Of a stretch of DNA of 64,000 nt, positions 17,282 through 26,474 are shown piece after piece (the stretch's first letter is position 1; the number at the start of each line of letters is the position of its first letter). The DNA comes from Methylobacterium cerastii. Lineage in GTDB: Bacteria > Pseudomonadota > Alphaproteobacteria > Rhizobiales > Beijerinckiaceae. The notes under the pieces were generated by a model. It saw nothing but the letters and a program-made list of their open reading frames with translations. It searched no databases and had not been told where the DNA came from. The stretch spans positions 1-64,000 of the forward strand of contig NZ_BPQG01000044.1 in NCBI RefSeq assembly GCF_022179125.1, in the 5' to 3' direction. The translations under genes and the position numbers were made by a program.

Positions 17282-19663
17282 GTGACCACCTTCACCCTCC
17301 CGGGCCTGTCCGCGCCCGCCGAGATTCGGATAGACCGGCACGGCGTGCCGCATATCCGCGCCGCGAGCGCCGCCGACGCCTTTCGCGTCCAGGGGTTCAA
17401 CGCGGCCCGCGATCGGCTGTGGCAGCTCGACCTGTGGCGCAAGCGCGGGCTCGGGCTGCTCGCCGCCGACTTCGGGCCCGGCTACCTCGCGCAGGACCGT
17501 GCGGCGCGGCTGTTCCTGTATCGCGGCGACATGGCGGCCGAGTGGGCGGCCTACGCGCATCCGCGCACCAAGGGCATCGTCGAGGCCTTCGTCGCCGGCC
17601 TGAACGCCTACGTCGCCCTGACGGAGGCGCGGCCCGACCTGCTGCCGCCGGAATTTTCCACCATGGGGACGCGCCCGAGCCGGTGGGCGCCCGAGGACGT
17701 GGTCCGCATCCGTAGCCATGCGCTGGTGCGCAACGTGCCCTCCGAGGTCGCCCGAGCCCGGGTGCTGGCCCGGGCCGACGCCGAGACCGACGCGCTGCGC
17801 AAGGGCCTCAGCCCGCCGCATGCGACGATGCCGCTCGGCGACCTCGACCCGGCGCGGTGGCCGGACGACCTCCTCGACGTGCTCCGCCTCGCCACCGCGC
17901 CGGTGGGGTTCGACCCGGCACGGCTGGCCGCCACCCGCGACGCGGCCTGGGCTTGGACTCACGTCGACGCGCACGGGAAGGTCGGCCGCCAGCGGGCCGC
18001 GGACGCGCCCGAGCCGCCGGGGGATGGCTCGAACAACTGGGCGGTGGCGCCGTCCCGCACCGCCACCGGGCGGCCGATCCTGGCGAGCGACCCGCACCGC
18101 GCCTACGCGCTGCCGTCGCTGCGCTACGTCGTCCACCTCACCGCGCCCGGCCTCGACGTGATCGGGGCCGGCGAGCCGGCGCTGCCCGGCATCAGCATCG
18201 GCCACAACGGGACCGCCGCCTTCGGGCTGACCATCGCGCCCTTCGACCAGGAGGACCTGTTCGTCCTCGCCCTCGACCCCGACGACCCGGACCGGTTCCG
18301 GTTCGAGGGCGGCTTCGCGCCGATCACCCGCCTGCGCGAGCGCATCCCCGTGCGAGGCGGCGCCGACGAGGAGGTCACCCTCGGCTTCACCCGCCACGGC
18401 CCGGTGATCTGCGAGGACGCCGCGACACAGACCGCCTTCGCCGTCCGCACGGTCTGGTCCGAGCCCGGGGCCGCCGCCTACCTCGCCAGCCTCGGCTATC
18501 TGGACGCGGCGACGCCGGAGGCCTTCGGCGCGGCCCTGCACCATTGGTCGGCGCCCTCCGTCAACCAGGTCTACGCCGACGTGAACGGGCGGATCGCTTG
18601 GTTCACCGCCGGCAAGGCGCCGATCCGCACGAACTGGGACGGCCTGCTGCCGGTGCCGGGCGACGGGCGCCACGCCTGGGCCGGGTTCCATGCGGCCGCC
18701 GACCTGCCGAGCCGGATCGATCCCGAGGCCGGCTTCGTCTACTCGGCCAACGAGATGAACCTGCCCGAGGATTACCCGGCGGAGGCGCGCAAACTCGGGT
18801 TCGAGTGGCACGAGCCGTGGCGGGCGCGCCGCATCCGCACGGTGCTGGCGCACCAGCCCGAGCACGGGCTCGCCGACTCGCAGGCGCTCCAAGGCGACGA
18901 CGTCTCCGAGCCGGCTCTGCGGCTCGCGCACCTCGCCGCGACGCTCGCCGCCCCAGCGGAGGCGGAGGCCCGCCTCGGTGCCGCCCTGCTCGAGACCTTC
19001 GACGGGCACCTGCACGCGGCCTCGGGCGCCGCCGCCCTGGTCGAGGTGTTCTGGGTGCACCACCTGCGCCCGGCCCTGCTCCAGGCCCTCGTCCCCGACC
19101 CGGACACCCGCCGCCTGCTGCCGCCGGGTGACGCGCAAGCCCTGCTCGACCGCCTGGAAGACCCGCGCCCGCCCCTCGACCGGGCCGAGCGTGACGCCCT
19201 GGTGGAGCGGACGCTGGCGGCGGCGTGGCGGGATTGCGCCGCCCGCCTCGGCTCCGATCCGGCGACCTGGGCCTGGGGCCGCCTGCACCACGCCCGGTTC
19301 ACGCACCCGCTCGCCGCGACGGGTTTTGTGGGACCCGACATCCCGCCTTTGCCGATGGGCGGTTCGGGGGCCTGCGTGATGCACGCCGAATACGATCCCG
19401 AGACCTTCCGGATGACGCACGGCGCCTCGTTCCGGATGGTGCTCGACGTCGGCGATTGGGATGCCGGCCTGTTCGTCAACGCCCCCGGCCAGTCGGGCCA
19501 CCCGGACAGCCCGCACGCCGCCGACCACGCCGAACCCTGGTCCCGGCGGGGCTACCGCCCGCTGCTCTATTCCCGCTCCGCCATCGACGCCGCGACGGAG
19601 ACGGTGATCACGCTGCTGCCGGGCGCGGCCGATGGTTCATCCGCCCCCTCGCCCTCATCCTGA
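17282..19663 (+). CDS. Penicillin acylase family (Ntn) hydrolase
   Basis: An N-terminal-nucleophile amidohydrolase made as one chain and cut autocatalytically. The nucleophile is Ser250 in GDGSNNWAV, giving an alpha chain of about 249 residues and a beta chain of about 544. Other family features: HGVPHIRA at the start, SDPHRAYALP, and GISIGHNGTAAFGLT. Substrates in the family include beta-lactams, N-acyl homoserine lactones and acylated amines; the sequence does not decide among them. No signal peptide is visible, unusual for a family that is mostly periplasmic. GTG 17282, with AAGGGA eight bases upstream, is preferred over ATG 17219, which lies at the edge of the repeat. Confidence 0.9.
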   Translation: MTTFTLPGLSAPAEIRIDRHGVPHIRAASAADAFRVQGFNAARDRLWQLDLWRKRGLGLLAADFGPGYLAQDRAARLFLYRGDMAAEWAAYAHPRTKGIVEAFVAGLNAYVALTEARPDLLPPEFSTMGTRPSRWAPEDVVRIRSHALVRNVPSEVARARVLARADAETDALRKGLSPPHATMPLGDLDPARWPDDLLDVLRLATAPVGFDPARLAATRDAAWAWTHVDAHGKVGRQRAADAPEPPGDGSNNWAVAPSRTATGRPILASDPHRAYALPSLRYVVHLTAPGLDVIGAGEPALPGISIGHNGTAAFGLTIAPFDQEDLFVLALDPDDPDRFRFEGGFAPITRLRERIPVRGGADEEVTLGFTRHGPVICEDAATQTAFAVRTVWSEPGAAAYLASLGYLDAATPEAFGAALHHWSAPSVNQVYADVNGRIAWFTAGKAPIRTNWDGLLPVPGDGRHAWAGFHAAADLPSRIDPEAGFVYSANEMNLPEDYPAEARKLGFEWHEPWRARRIRTVLAHQPEHGLADSQALQGDDVSEPALRLAHLAATLAAPAEAEARLGAALLETFDGHLHAASGAAALVEVFWVHHLRPALLQALVPDPDTRRLLPPGDAQALLDRLEDPRPPLDRAERDALVERTLAAAWRDCAARLGSDPATWAWGRLHHARFTHPLAATGFVGPDIPPLPMGGSGACVMHAEYDPETFRMTHGASFRMVLDVGDWDAGLFVNAPGQSGHPDSPHAADHAEPWSRRGYRPLLYSRSAIDAATETVITLLPGAADGSSAPSPSS

Positions 19664-19712
19664 GGGGCCGGGTCGGGGACATCGTGGAGATGTTGGGTTT
19701 CGGCAGCGTCGC

Positions 19713-20366
19713 TCAGGCGACCGCCGGCGTCCAGCGGCGCAGGGCGAGGTGCGTCGGGAGGAACAGCAGGGTCGGCAGGCCGACCACGAGGCCCGCGAGC
19801 CACGCCCAGGCCGGCATCCAGGTCTGCGCCGCGCGGTCGCTCATGCCCCAGACGTAGTTGATGTTGACCGGCGTCAGGCCGGCATCGGGGTTCGGCGGCG
19901 GCATCAGGAAGAAGCACACCAGCAGGGTGACGACCGCGAGCGAGGTCCAGGTCGGCAGGGCGCGGCGGTCGTAGCCCAGCCGGCCGACCAGGTAGATCAG
20001 CAGGAACGGCAGCCAGCCATGGAAGCCCGACAGGCCGCGCAGGAATAGGGATGTGCTGCCATCGAACATGTAGGCGGTCATCCCGGTGATCGGCCGGCCG
20101 ACGGCGGTGCCGGCGAAGTCGAGCACCCACAGCAGCTGCGGCGCGACGAGGCCGACCGCGCACATCGCCACCAGCAGTGCGCTCTCCAACCAGATCCCGG
20201 CCAGCGCGATCAGCAGCGACTGGTCGCAGAAATACAGGAAGTTCGTCGGCCCGTAGAACCACAGGTAGGTCGGCACGAGGATGGCCACGAAGGCGGTGTA
20301 GGCGACCTTCACCGGCATCGGGATGCGCCGGCGCGGCGCGGGCGTGCTCGTTTGGAGGTCGGACAT
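19713..20366 (-). CDS. Polytopic membrane protein of unknown function
   Basis: A 217-residue inner-membrane protein with five or six hydrophobic helices (for example about 19-38, 46-75, 118-130, 140-158, 186-206). Distinct segments are WFYGPTNFLYFCD, MFDGSTSLFLRGLSGFHGW and INYVWGMSD. Similar uncharacterised proteins occur in several phyla, but no function is known to me. It is last on the - strand after the PspA-like and YiaAB genes, with a 104-bp gap, so it may belong to that unit. Confidence 0.75.
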   Translation of the reverse strand: MSDLQTSTPAPRRRIPMPVKVAYTAFVAILVPTYLWFYGPTNFLYFCDQSLLIALAGIWLESALLVAMCAVGLVAPQLLWVLDFAGTAVGRPITGMTAYMFDGSTSLFLRGLSGFHGWLPFLLIYLVGRLGYDRRALPTWTSLAVVTLLVCFFLMPPPNPDAGLTPVNINYVWGMSDRAAQTWMPAWAWLAGLVVGLPTLLFLPTHLALRRWTPAVA

Positions 20367-20470
20367 CGGATCGTCTCGGCTGGCGAAAGAGTGGGGCGCG
20401 AAGGGATCTGCGACCCGTGCGGCCCGGCCGGGGGCCGCGCGGGTCGAGCAAAGCGTCGGTCCGTGTCCCG

Positions 20471-20743
20471 TCAGTCTTTGCCGACCGACATCAGCAGGCG
20501 CTCGGTCTTGGCGTCCTCGATGCGGTTCACCATGCGGCGGCCCTCGTGCACGTCGCGCACCGTCTTCGTCGCTGTGATGCAGGACTGGACCAGCATGACC
20601 ACGCCCATGGCGAGGTAGCCCTTGATCCAGATGTCCACCGGCAGGAACAGGATTCCGCAGGCCACCATCGCGGCCGAGCCGAGGAACGCGGCATAGGTGA
20701 AGGTGACCCAGGCGCCGGAATGCTGCGTGGTCTCGTTGTTCAT
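20471..20743 (-). CDS. YiaA/YiaB two-helix membrane protein
   Basis: A 90-residue inner-membrane protein with two hydrophobic segments (about 12-32 and 38-58) in the YiaAB pattern (AWVTFTYAAFLGSAAMVACG ... GYLAMGVVML), followed by a charged cytosolic tail ending RLLMSVGKD. YiaA/B-type proteins have no firm biochemical role. The neighbours, a PspA-like coiled-coil protein 56 bp upstream and a polytopic membrane protein downstream, suggest work at the inner membrane under stress. Confidence 0.85.
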   Translation of the reverse strand: MNNETTQHSGAWVTFTYAAFLGSAAMVACGILFLPVDIWIKGYLAMGVVMLVQSCITATKTVRDVHEGRRMVNRIEDAKTERLLMSVGKD

Positions 20744-20799
20744 GACACTCTCCTGAGGATGGGCTGGGGGAGGGGGATGGGCTTGGGGCGTTCGAGGAG

Positions 20800-21480
20800 T
20801 CAGGCGGCCGGGGCGAGGCCGGCCTTGCGGCGCAGGCGTTCCAGCACGTCGCCGCCGGTGGGGTGGGTGCGGGGGCCGAACCCCGCGCGCGCGAGGCGCT
20901 CCGTGATGTCGGCGCCGTCGAGCTCGGTCAGCGCGGCTTCGGTGTCGCTCGCCTCGGCCTGGAGGGCGCGCAGGCGCGCCAGGGTCGCCTCGGCTTCGCG
21001 CAGCGTCGCCGTGTCGGCGCGGCCGGTCTGCGCCGACAGGCGCCGCACGGCCTCGGTGGCGCCCGCGACCCGGCGGCCGCGCTCCAACTCCGCCTGCCGG
21101 CGGGTGGCGTCGGCGACGGTGGCGCGGATGCGGGCGACTTCTGCGGCGAACCGCGTGCGGGCTTCCGCGATCGCCCGGCGCTTGGCCTCGAGCTCGGCGA
21201 TCGCCTCGGCGGCGTCGCTTGCCAGGTCGTCGCGCCCGGCGCCGAGCGCGGCGACGGCGCGGCCTTCGAGGTCGGCGGCCCGGGCGTCGATCTCGGCGGC
21301 GCGGCGGGCCTCGGCCTGGTCTCCGGCGATCGCCAGGGCCAGCGCCCGGCGGCTCCGCTCCAGCGCGGCGCGGGTCTCGCGGATCTGCTGGTCGAGGATC
21401 AGCAAGGCGTTGCGGTCGTAGAGGTCTTCGGTGGCCCGGGCGACGTTCCCCCGCGCCAGGATGTTGAGCAACTTGAGCAT
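20800..21480 (-). CDS. PspA/IM30-like coiled-coil protein
   Basis: A 226-residue, Ala/Arg/Glu-rich protein that is nearly all helix, with a coiled-coil pattern from about 30 to 180. It starts MLKLLNILARGN, an amphipathic helix like the membrane-binding start of PspA. PspA proteins coat and stabilise damaged inner membrane. ATG 21480 is chosen; upstream codons run into the operators. No pspF or pspBC is present; control appears to come from the divergent TetR protein. Sequence similarity to PspA is at the level of fold and layout, so the family call is moderately sure. Confidence 0.75.
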   Translation of the reverse strand: MLKLLNILARGNVARATEDLYDRNALLILDQQIRETRAALERSRRALALAIAGDQAEARRAAEIDARAADLEGRAVAALGAGRDDLASDAAEAIAELEAKRRAIAEARTRFAAEVARIRATVADATRRQAELERGRRVAGATEAVRRLSAQTGRADTATLREAEATLARLRALQAEASDTEAALTELDGADITERLARAGFGPRTHPTGGDVLERLRRKAGLAPAA

Positions 21481-21498
21481 GGTGTGGCTCCTGCCGTA

Positions 21499-21546
21499 TG
21501 AACATCGTTCACAAGAGGAGTGTCCCACGATCATGAACAGCGTTCA
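21499..21546. promoter_or_regulatory. Twin palindromic operators between pspA-like gene and tetR
   Basis: TGAACATCGTTCA (21499-21511) and TGAACAGCGTTCA (21534-21546) are two 13-bp sites, each TGAAC-N3-GTTCA, with centres 35 bp apart. They lie between the divergent starts at 21480 and 21592. Paired sites of this form are typical of TetR dimers. The first covers the 5' region of the pspA-like transcript. Confidence 0.8.
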
Positions 21547-21591
21547 AGTGCGTTTTTGCACGTCGTACAAATTGTTGTTGCGAGGCGCGGC

Positions 21592-22227
21592 GTGACCGGG
21601 GCAGACGCCAACGCGAAGCCGTTGAAAGCGGAGGCACGCCGTGCTGCCTTGCGCAAACTGCTCATCGCAGCGGCCGAGCGTCGGATCTCCGAGGACGGCT
21701 TGGGCGCCCTGCGCGCGCGCGACCTCGCAGCGGACGCAGGCTGCGCACTTGGGGCGATCTACGGCGCCTTTCCGGACCTCGACGCGCTGATCCTGGAGGT
21801 GAACCTGCGCACGCTGGCCCTGTTCGAGGCCGCTCTCGGGCCCGATGGCGGCGGGTTCGACGTGACGAATGCGGCGGACGAACTTGTCCGGCTGGGCCAA
21901 GCCTACCTTGCCTTCGCACAGAGCCACGGGAAGCGATGGCGCGCCTTGTTCCAGCACCAGTTCGCGGACGGGCGCCGCCCGCCGGACGGCTACGTGGCCG
22001 AGCAGGCGCGCCTGTTCCGCCGCATCGAGGCGCCATTGCAGGCTCTGCGCCCGGACCTCTCGGCGCAAGAGCGCGTGCTGCTGGCCCGCAGCCTGTTCTC
22101 GGCGACGCACGGCATCGTCATGCTCGGCCTCGACGCGCGCCTGATGGCGCTGCCGCCCGCGGTGGTAGGCCCCCAGCTCGACCTGCTGATTCGCGCGATG
22201 GCGACGGGGCTCGCGAGCCGCGCCTAG
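21592..22227 (+). CDS. TetR/AcrR family transcriptional regulator
   Basis: A 211-residue TetR-type regulator. The DNA-binding part is at about 17-63 (ALRKLLIAAAERRISEDGL ... LAADAGCALGAIYGAFPDLDALI), with GAIYGAF in the place of the common YxHF recognition-helix end. The C-terminal part (AYLAFAQSHGKRWRALFQHQ; LLARSLFSATHGIVMLGLD) is of the WHG type. GTG 21592 is chosen as the first start after the operators. It is divergent from the PspA-like/YiaAB unit and is its probable repressor and own autoregulator. Confidence 0.85.
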   Translation: MTGADANAKPLKAEARRAALRKLLIAAAERRISEDGLGALRARDLAADAGCALGAIYGAFPDLDALILEVNLRTLALFEAALGPDGGGFDVTNAADELVRLGQAYLAFAQSHGKRWRALFQHQFADGRRPPDGYVAEQARLFRRIEAPLQALRPDLSAQERVLLARSLFSATHGIVMLGLDARLMALPPAVVGPQLDLLIRAMATGLASRA

Positions 22228-22329
22228 CCGAGCGGCGCCTAGAAAAATATCGGGGCGCTTTGGTCCGCTGCCAGGGTCTTCATGAGCCGGCCCATCGACG
22301 TGCGCGTCTCGGGACCCGCCGGGTCTACC

Positions 22330-22602
22330 TCAAAGCGCGGTCGCCAGCGCTCGGCCCCGCTCCCGCGTCTGCGCGACGCCGCGGACGGCCTCCACCGCGT
22401 CGGCCCGGCTCGCATCGCAGGGCAGCAGGGTCCAGAGCCGGAGAAGCTGGCTGAGCGCCGCCATCTCGCGTGATACGGCGGATGCGCCGAAGATCGTCGG
22501 AACCGTGCCGCCGAGCGCCTCCGCGAGGCGGCTCAGGTCCTCGTTGTCCTGCCGAATCTGGCTGGGCTCGGTGTGCAGCGACGGTCGCCTCCGACTGGCC
22601 AT
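22330..22602 (-). CDS. Hypothetical protein, 90 residues
   Basis: No family recognised. It is helical and Ala/Arg/Leu-rich (RLAEALGGTVPTIFGASAVSREMAALSQLLRLW), with codon use like neighbouring genes and no membrane segment. ATG 22602 starts MASRRRPSLH. It is divergent from another small orphan gene (22727), the two starts being about 125 bp apart in an AT-richer stretch that probably carries both promoters. Confidence 0.5.
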   Translation of the reverse strand: MASRRRPSLHTEPSQIRQDNEDLSRLAEALGGTVPTIFGASAVSREMAALSQLLRLWTLLPCDASRADAVEAVRGVAQTRERGRALATAL

Positions 22603-22726
22603 GCGACCGCAGGCATTCTGGTATTCCGCATACAAGACGCTTTTGTCGCAACCCGCAACCTATGGTCGAAACACGACGTTGTGAGTTCAGTTTGTGTCGA
22701 CGAATTTGGGCTTCGAAGACCGCACG

Positions 22727-22915
22727 ATGGCGATAGACGACAGGCCCACAGACGACACCATGATCGACGCCTGCCTGAGGCTGCACGAGATCGTCCGCAA
22801 GATCGGGACACCGGAGATGGTGTTGATCTCGCGCCTGCTGCTCTTTCAGGCCGGGCTGCAGATCGCGGATGCGATCAAGGCCGACGAGGCGCGCGACCCG
22901 TCCAGCGAGCGCTGA
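22727..22915 (+). CDS. Hypothetical protein, 62 residues
   Basis: No family recognised. It is short and helical (TMIDACLRLHEIVRKIG; EMVLISRLLLFQAGLQIADAIKADEA), resembling a small regulatory or antitoxin-size protein, but without a recognisable DNA-binding motif. ATG 22727 is used; GTG 22694 would add 11 residues. No toxin-like partner is adjacent, although an equally small orphan is divergent. Confidence 0.55.
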   Translation: MAIDDRPTDDTMIDACLRLHEIVRKIGTPEMVLISRLLLFQAGLQIADAIKADEARDPSSER

Positions 22916-23060
22916 CCCTTCAAAACAGCCGGACTTACCCGCGCCCTCACCTGAGGTTTCCGCTTCGCGAAAGCGACTCGGCAAGGATGCGGGTGGAACC
23001 GTCGTTTTGTCGGTCGTCGCGCGCGGCCGCGGCGTAACCGGCCCCGAGGTCGATCCGCCT

Positions 23061-24593
23061 TCAATCGGTCTTGCCGTCGAGACCGAGCCAGTGCCGGCCG
23101 TCGCGGGCCAGAAGGTCGTCGGCGGCCTTCGGGCCGGGGGTGCCGGCGGCGTAATCCTCCACCGGGGCGGTCTTCCAGGCCTCGAGCAGCGGTTCGACCG
23201 CGGCCCAGCCGGCCTCGATGTTGTCGGCGCGCTGGAACAGCGTCGCGTCCCCGGTCATGCAATCGTAGAGCAGGGTCTCGTAGCCGACGTTCGGCTGGTT
23301 CTTGAAGAAGTCGGCGTACTTGAACCCCATCGTCACCCGGCCGATCTGCATCTGTGGCCCGGGCACCTTGACGTTCAGCTCGGTGCCGGCGCCGTGGTCG
23401 GGGTCGATGGTGATCCGCATCACGTTGGGGCTCAGCTCGGCCACCGGCGTGTCGGCGAACAGCTGGAACGGCGCCGGCTTGAACAGGATCGCGATCTCGG
23501 TGCGGCGGCCGGTCATGCGCTTGCCGGTGCGGACGTAGAACGGCACGCCGGCCCAGCGCCAGTTGTCGATCTCGAGCTTCAGGGCGACGTAGGTCTCGGT
23601 GTTCGAGTCCTTCGCCACGTGCGGCTCTTCCCGGTAGCCGACCACCGGCTTCCCTTCGAGCGCACCGGCGACGTACTGGCCGCGCACCGCGTGGTCGGGT
23701 CGGATCGGCTTGACGGCCTGCGCGAGCTTGGCCTTCTCGCCGCGCACGTCCTCGGCGGAAAACGAGTTCGGCGGCTCCATCGCCACCATGCACAGAAGCT
23801 GGAACATGTGGTTGGGCACCATGTCCCGCAGGGCGCCGGTGGGCTCGTAGAACCCGCCACGCTCCTCCACGCCCACGGTCTCGCCGGCGGTGATCTGGAT
23901 GCTGTCGACGTATTCGCGCCGCCAGACCGGCTCCAGCATGCCGTTGGCGAAGCGCAACGCCATGATCGACTGCACGGTCTCCTTACCCAGGAAGTGGTCG
24001 ATCCGGTAGAACTGGCTCTCGTCGGCCTGTTTTAGGATCTGCGCGTTCAGCGCACGTGCCGAAGCGAGGTCGGAGCCGAACGGCTTCTCGATCACCACCC
24101 GTCGGAAGGCGTCGTCCGCCTGCTTGAGCAGGCCCGCTCGCCCGAGCCCGTCGACGAGGCTGCCGAAGAAGCGCGGCGCCACCGCGAGGTAGAACACCAC
24201 GTTGCCCGAGACCTTGCCCTTTAGCGCCTCGAAGGTTCCGGCGTCCTCGAAGTCGCCTTTGAGGAAGTGGATGCGCTCGCGGATGAAGCCCCAGCTCTTC
24301 GGGTCGATCCGGTCGGCGTGGAACTCGGAGCCGGGGTCCTTGCTCAAGGTCTCCATCGAGGTGGTGAGTTCGGTGCGCAGGCCCTCGTCGCTGCCGTCGT
24401 TGTGATCGACGCCGAGGATCGTGAAGCCCGGATCGAGCAGGCCCGAGCCGGCGAGGTTGTAGAGCGAGGGCATCAGCAGGCGCTTGGTCAGGTCGCCGGC
24501 CGCGCCGAAGATCACCAGCGTGCAGGGCGGCGCCGGCTTCGTGCCGCAGGCGGCCTGGTCCTTCAGGGGCGCGTCGTGTGTCGGCTCGGGCAT
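23061..24593 (-). CDS. zwf: Glucose-6-phosphate 1-dehydrogenase
   Basis: Oxidises glucose 6-phosphate to 6-phosphogluconolactone with NADP+, feeding the oxidative pentose-phosphate and Entner-Doudoroff routes. It has 510 residues. The dinucleotide fingerprint GAAGDLTKR is at about 30-38 and the substrate site RIDHFLGKE, with the catalytic His, is near 200. Later family blocks (GGFYEPTGALRDMVPNH; VPFYVRTGKRM) are present. ATG 24593 starts MPEPTHDAP. Neither the lactonase (pgl) nor edd is adjacent, so in this genome the gene stands outside the frequent zwf-pgl cluster. Confidence 0.96.
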   Translation of the reverse strand: MPEPTHDAPLKDQAACGTKPAPPCTLVIFGAAGDLTKRLLMPSLYNLAGSGLLDPGFTILGVDHNDGSDEGLRTELTTSMETLSKDPGSEFHADRIDPKSWGFIRERIHFLKGDFEDAGTFEALKGKVSGNVVFYLAVAPRFFGSLVDGLGRAGLLKQADDAFRRVVIEKPFGSDLASARALNAQILKQADESQFYRIDHFLGKETVQSIMALRFANGMLEPVWRREYVDSIQITAGETVGVEERGGFYEPTGALRDMVPNHMFQLLCMVAMEPPNSFSAEDVRGEKAKLAQAVKPIRPDHAVRGQYVAGALEGKPVVGYREEPHVAKDSNTETYVALKLEIDNWRWAGVPFYVRTGKRMTGRRTEIAILFKPAPFQLFADTPVAELSPNVMRITIDPDHGAGTELNVKVPGPQMQIGRVTMGFKYADFFKNQPNVGYETLLYDCMTGDATLFQRADNIEAGWAAVEPLLEAWKTAPVEDYAAGTPGPKAADDLLARDGRHWLGLDGKTD

Positions 24594-24710
24594 CGGCGTC
24601 GTCCGGTTCTTCGACGCGATGGTGCGTCGCGGCATTCGATCGCACGACAACCGGCGAGCGGCATGGCCGTTCCGGCGGAGACGCGATCGTGTGGAGGGAG
24701 GTGTGGACCC

Positions 24711-24968
24711 TCACCCCCGCCGGCGCAGCACCACGCCCGGCAGCGGGCAGGCGGCGGGGACGACCGCGAGGACGACCGAACTCGGGCACAGGGCGCGGCA
24801 GCCGAGCGCGGCGTCGATCTGGTCGCGGCCGCAGGCGGTCGCGTCGCAGAACCGTCCAAGATCCTCGCAGGTCGCCAGGAACCGGCCCGCTCCGGGTCGC
24901 GCGTGCAGGTCGGCGGCGCCGACGGGGCCAGAGAGGACGAGGAGGGCGGCGAGGCCGAGCCGGATCAT
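24711..24968 (-). CDS. Small Cys-rich secreted protein
   Basis: An 85-residue protein with a signal peptide (about 1-19, LGLAALLVLSGPVGAA) and a mature chain of about 66 residues with six Cys (TCEDLGRFCDATACGR ... LGCRALC ... AACPLPG), an arrangement that could form three disulfides in the periplasm. No family recognised. ATG 24968 starts the signal peptide. It is divergent from the ABC ATPase gene, with only 60 bp between them. Confidence 0.6.
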   Translation of the reverse strand: MIRLGLAALLVLSGPVGAADLHARPGAGRFLATCEDLGRFCDATACGRDQIDAALGCRALCPSSVVLAVVPAACPLPGVVLRRRG

Positions 24969-25028
24969 GGGTGCGCCTTCCCAGCGGCGGACGGAGCCGT
25001 GGCGTAGCATGGCGGCGCGCGGCGCCCT

Positions 25029-25847
<819 letters not shown>

Positions 25848-25923
25848 CAGGCGGCACCGGTTGAGCCGTGGGGCAGTTCCCGCTAACCGCGACCGACGAC
25901 GACCTACGATGGAGGAGACGACG

Positions 25924-26433
25924 ATGGACGCCACCACGCTGCGCGCGCTTCAGGCCCCGCTGAAGGACCAGTACCGCAACACCCCCGACGACGCCGTCAT
26001 CACTCTGCGGGCGAAGGGCTCTCTCGACGACACGTCGATCGCCTGCAAGGTCGAGACCGGCCGCGCGCTGGCGGTGGCCGGCCTGCACCCGGCCACCGGC
26101 GGCTCGGGCGCCGAGCTGTGCTCGGGCGACATGCTGCTCGAGGCGCTGGTCGCCTGCGCCGGCGTCACGCTGAAGGCCGTCGCCACCGCCCTCGAGATCC
26201 CCCTGCGGGCCGGCACCGTGAGCGCCGAGGGCGACCTCGACTTCCGCGGGACGCTGGGCGTCGACAAGGAGGCGCCGGTGGGTTTTCGCGCGATCCGGCT
26301 CGCGTTTTCCCTCGACACCGACGCGCCGCAGGAGAAGCTCGACCAGCTGCTCAAGCTCACCGAGCGCTATTGCGTCGTGTTCCAGACGCTGAATCACAAG
26401 CCGGAGCTGACCGTCACCGCCGCCCGCGGCTGA
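25924..26433 (+). CDS. OsmC family protein
   Basis: A 169-residue OsmC-like protein. Family members are thiol peroxidases that reduce organic peroxides, although many OsmC-like proteins have unknown roles. Two Cys sit in the expected places: one in the central helix (LLEALVACAGVTLKAV) and one in ERYCVVFQTL. The spacer of 76 bp after the ABC ATPase gene contains GGAGGAG directly before ATG 25924, which decides this start over the in-frame ATG 25909. Confidence 0.88.
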   Translation: MDATTLRALQAPLKDQYRNTPDDAVITLRAKGSLDDTSIACKVETGRALAVAGLHPATGGSGAELCSGDMLLEALVACAGVTLKAVATALEIPLRAGTVSAEGDLDFRGTLGVDKEAPVGFRAIRLAFSLDTDAPQEKLDQLLKLTERYCVVFQTLNHKPELTVTAARG

Positions 26434-26474
26434 TCGGTTCCCCAGACGACGAGGGGCGGCGGAGCCGATGCGCC

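Noticed and set aside
22330-22915. Toxin-antitoxin pair
   Set aside because: The two small genes are divergent rather than co-transcribed and neither shows a toxin or antitoxin motif.
25909-25924. Upstream ATG as the start of the OsmC gene
   Set aside because: The sequence between the two ATG codons is itself the strong Shine-Dalgarno GGAGGAG for ATG 25924.
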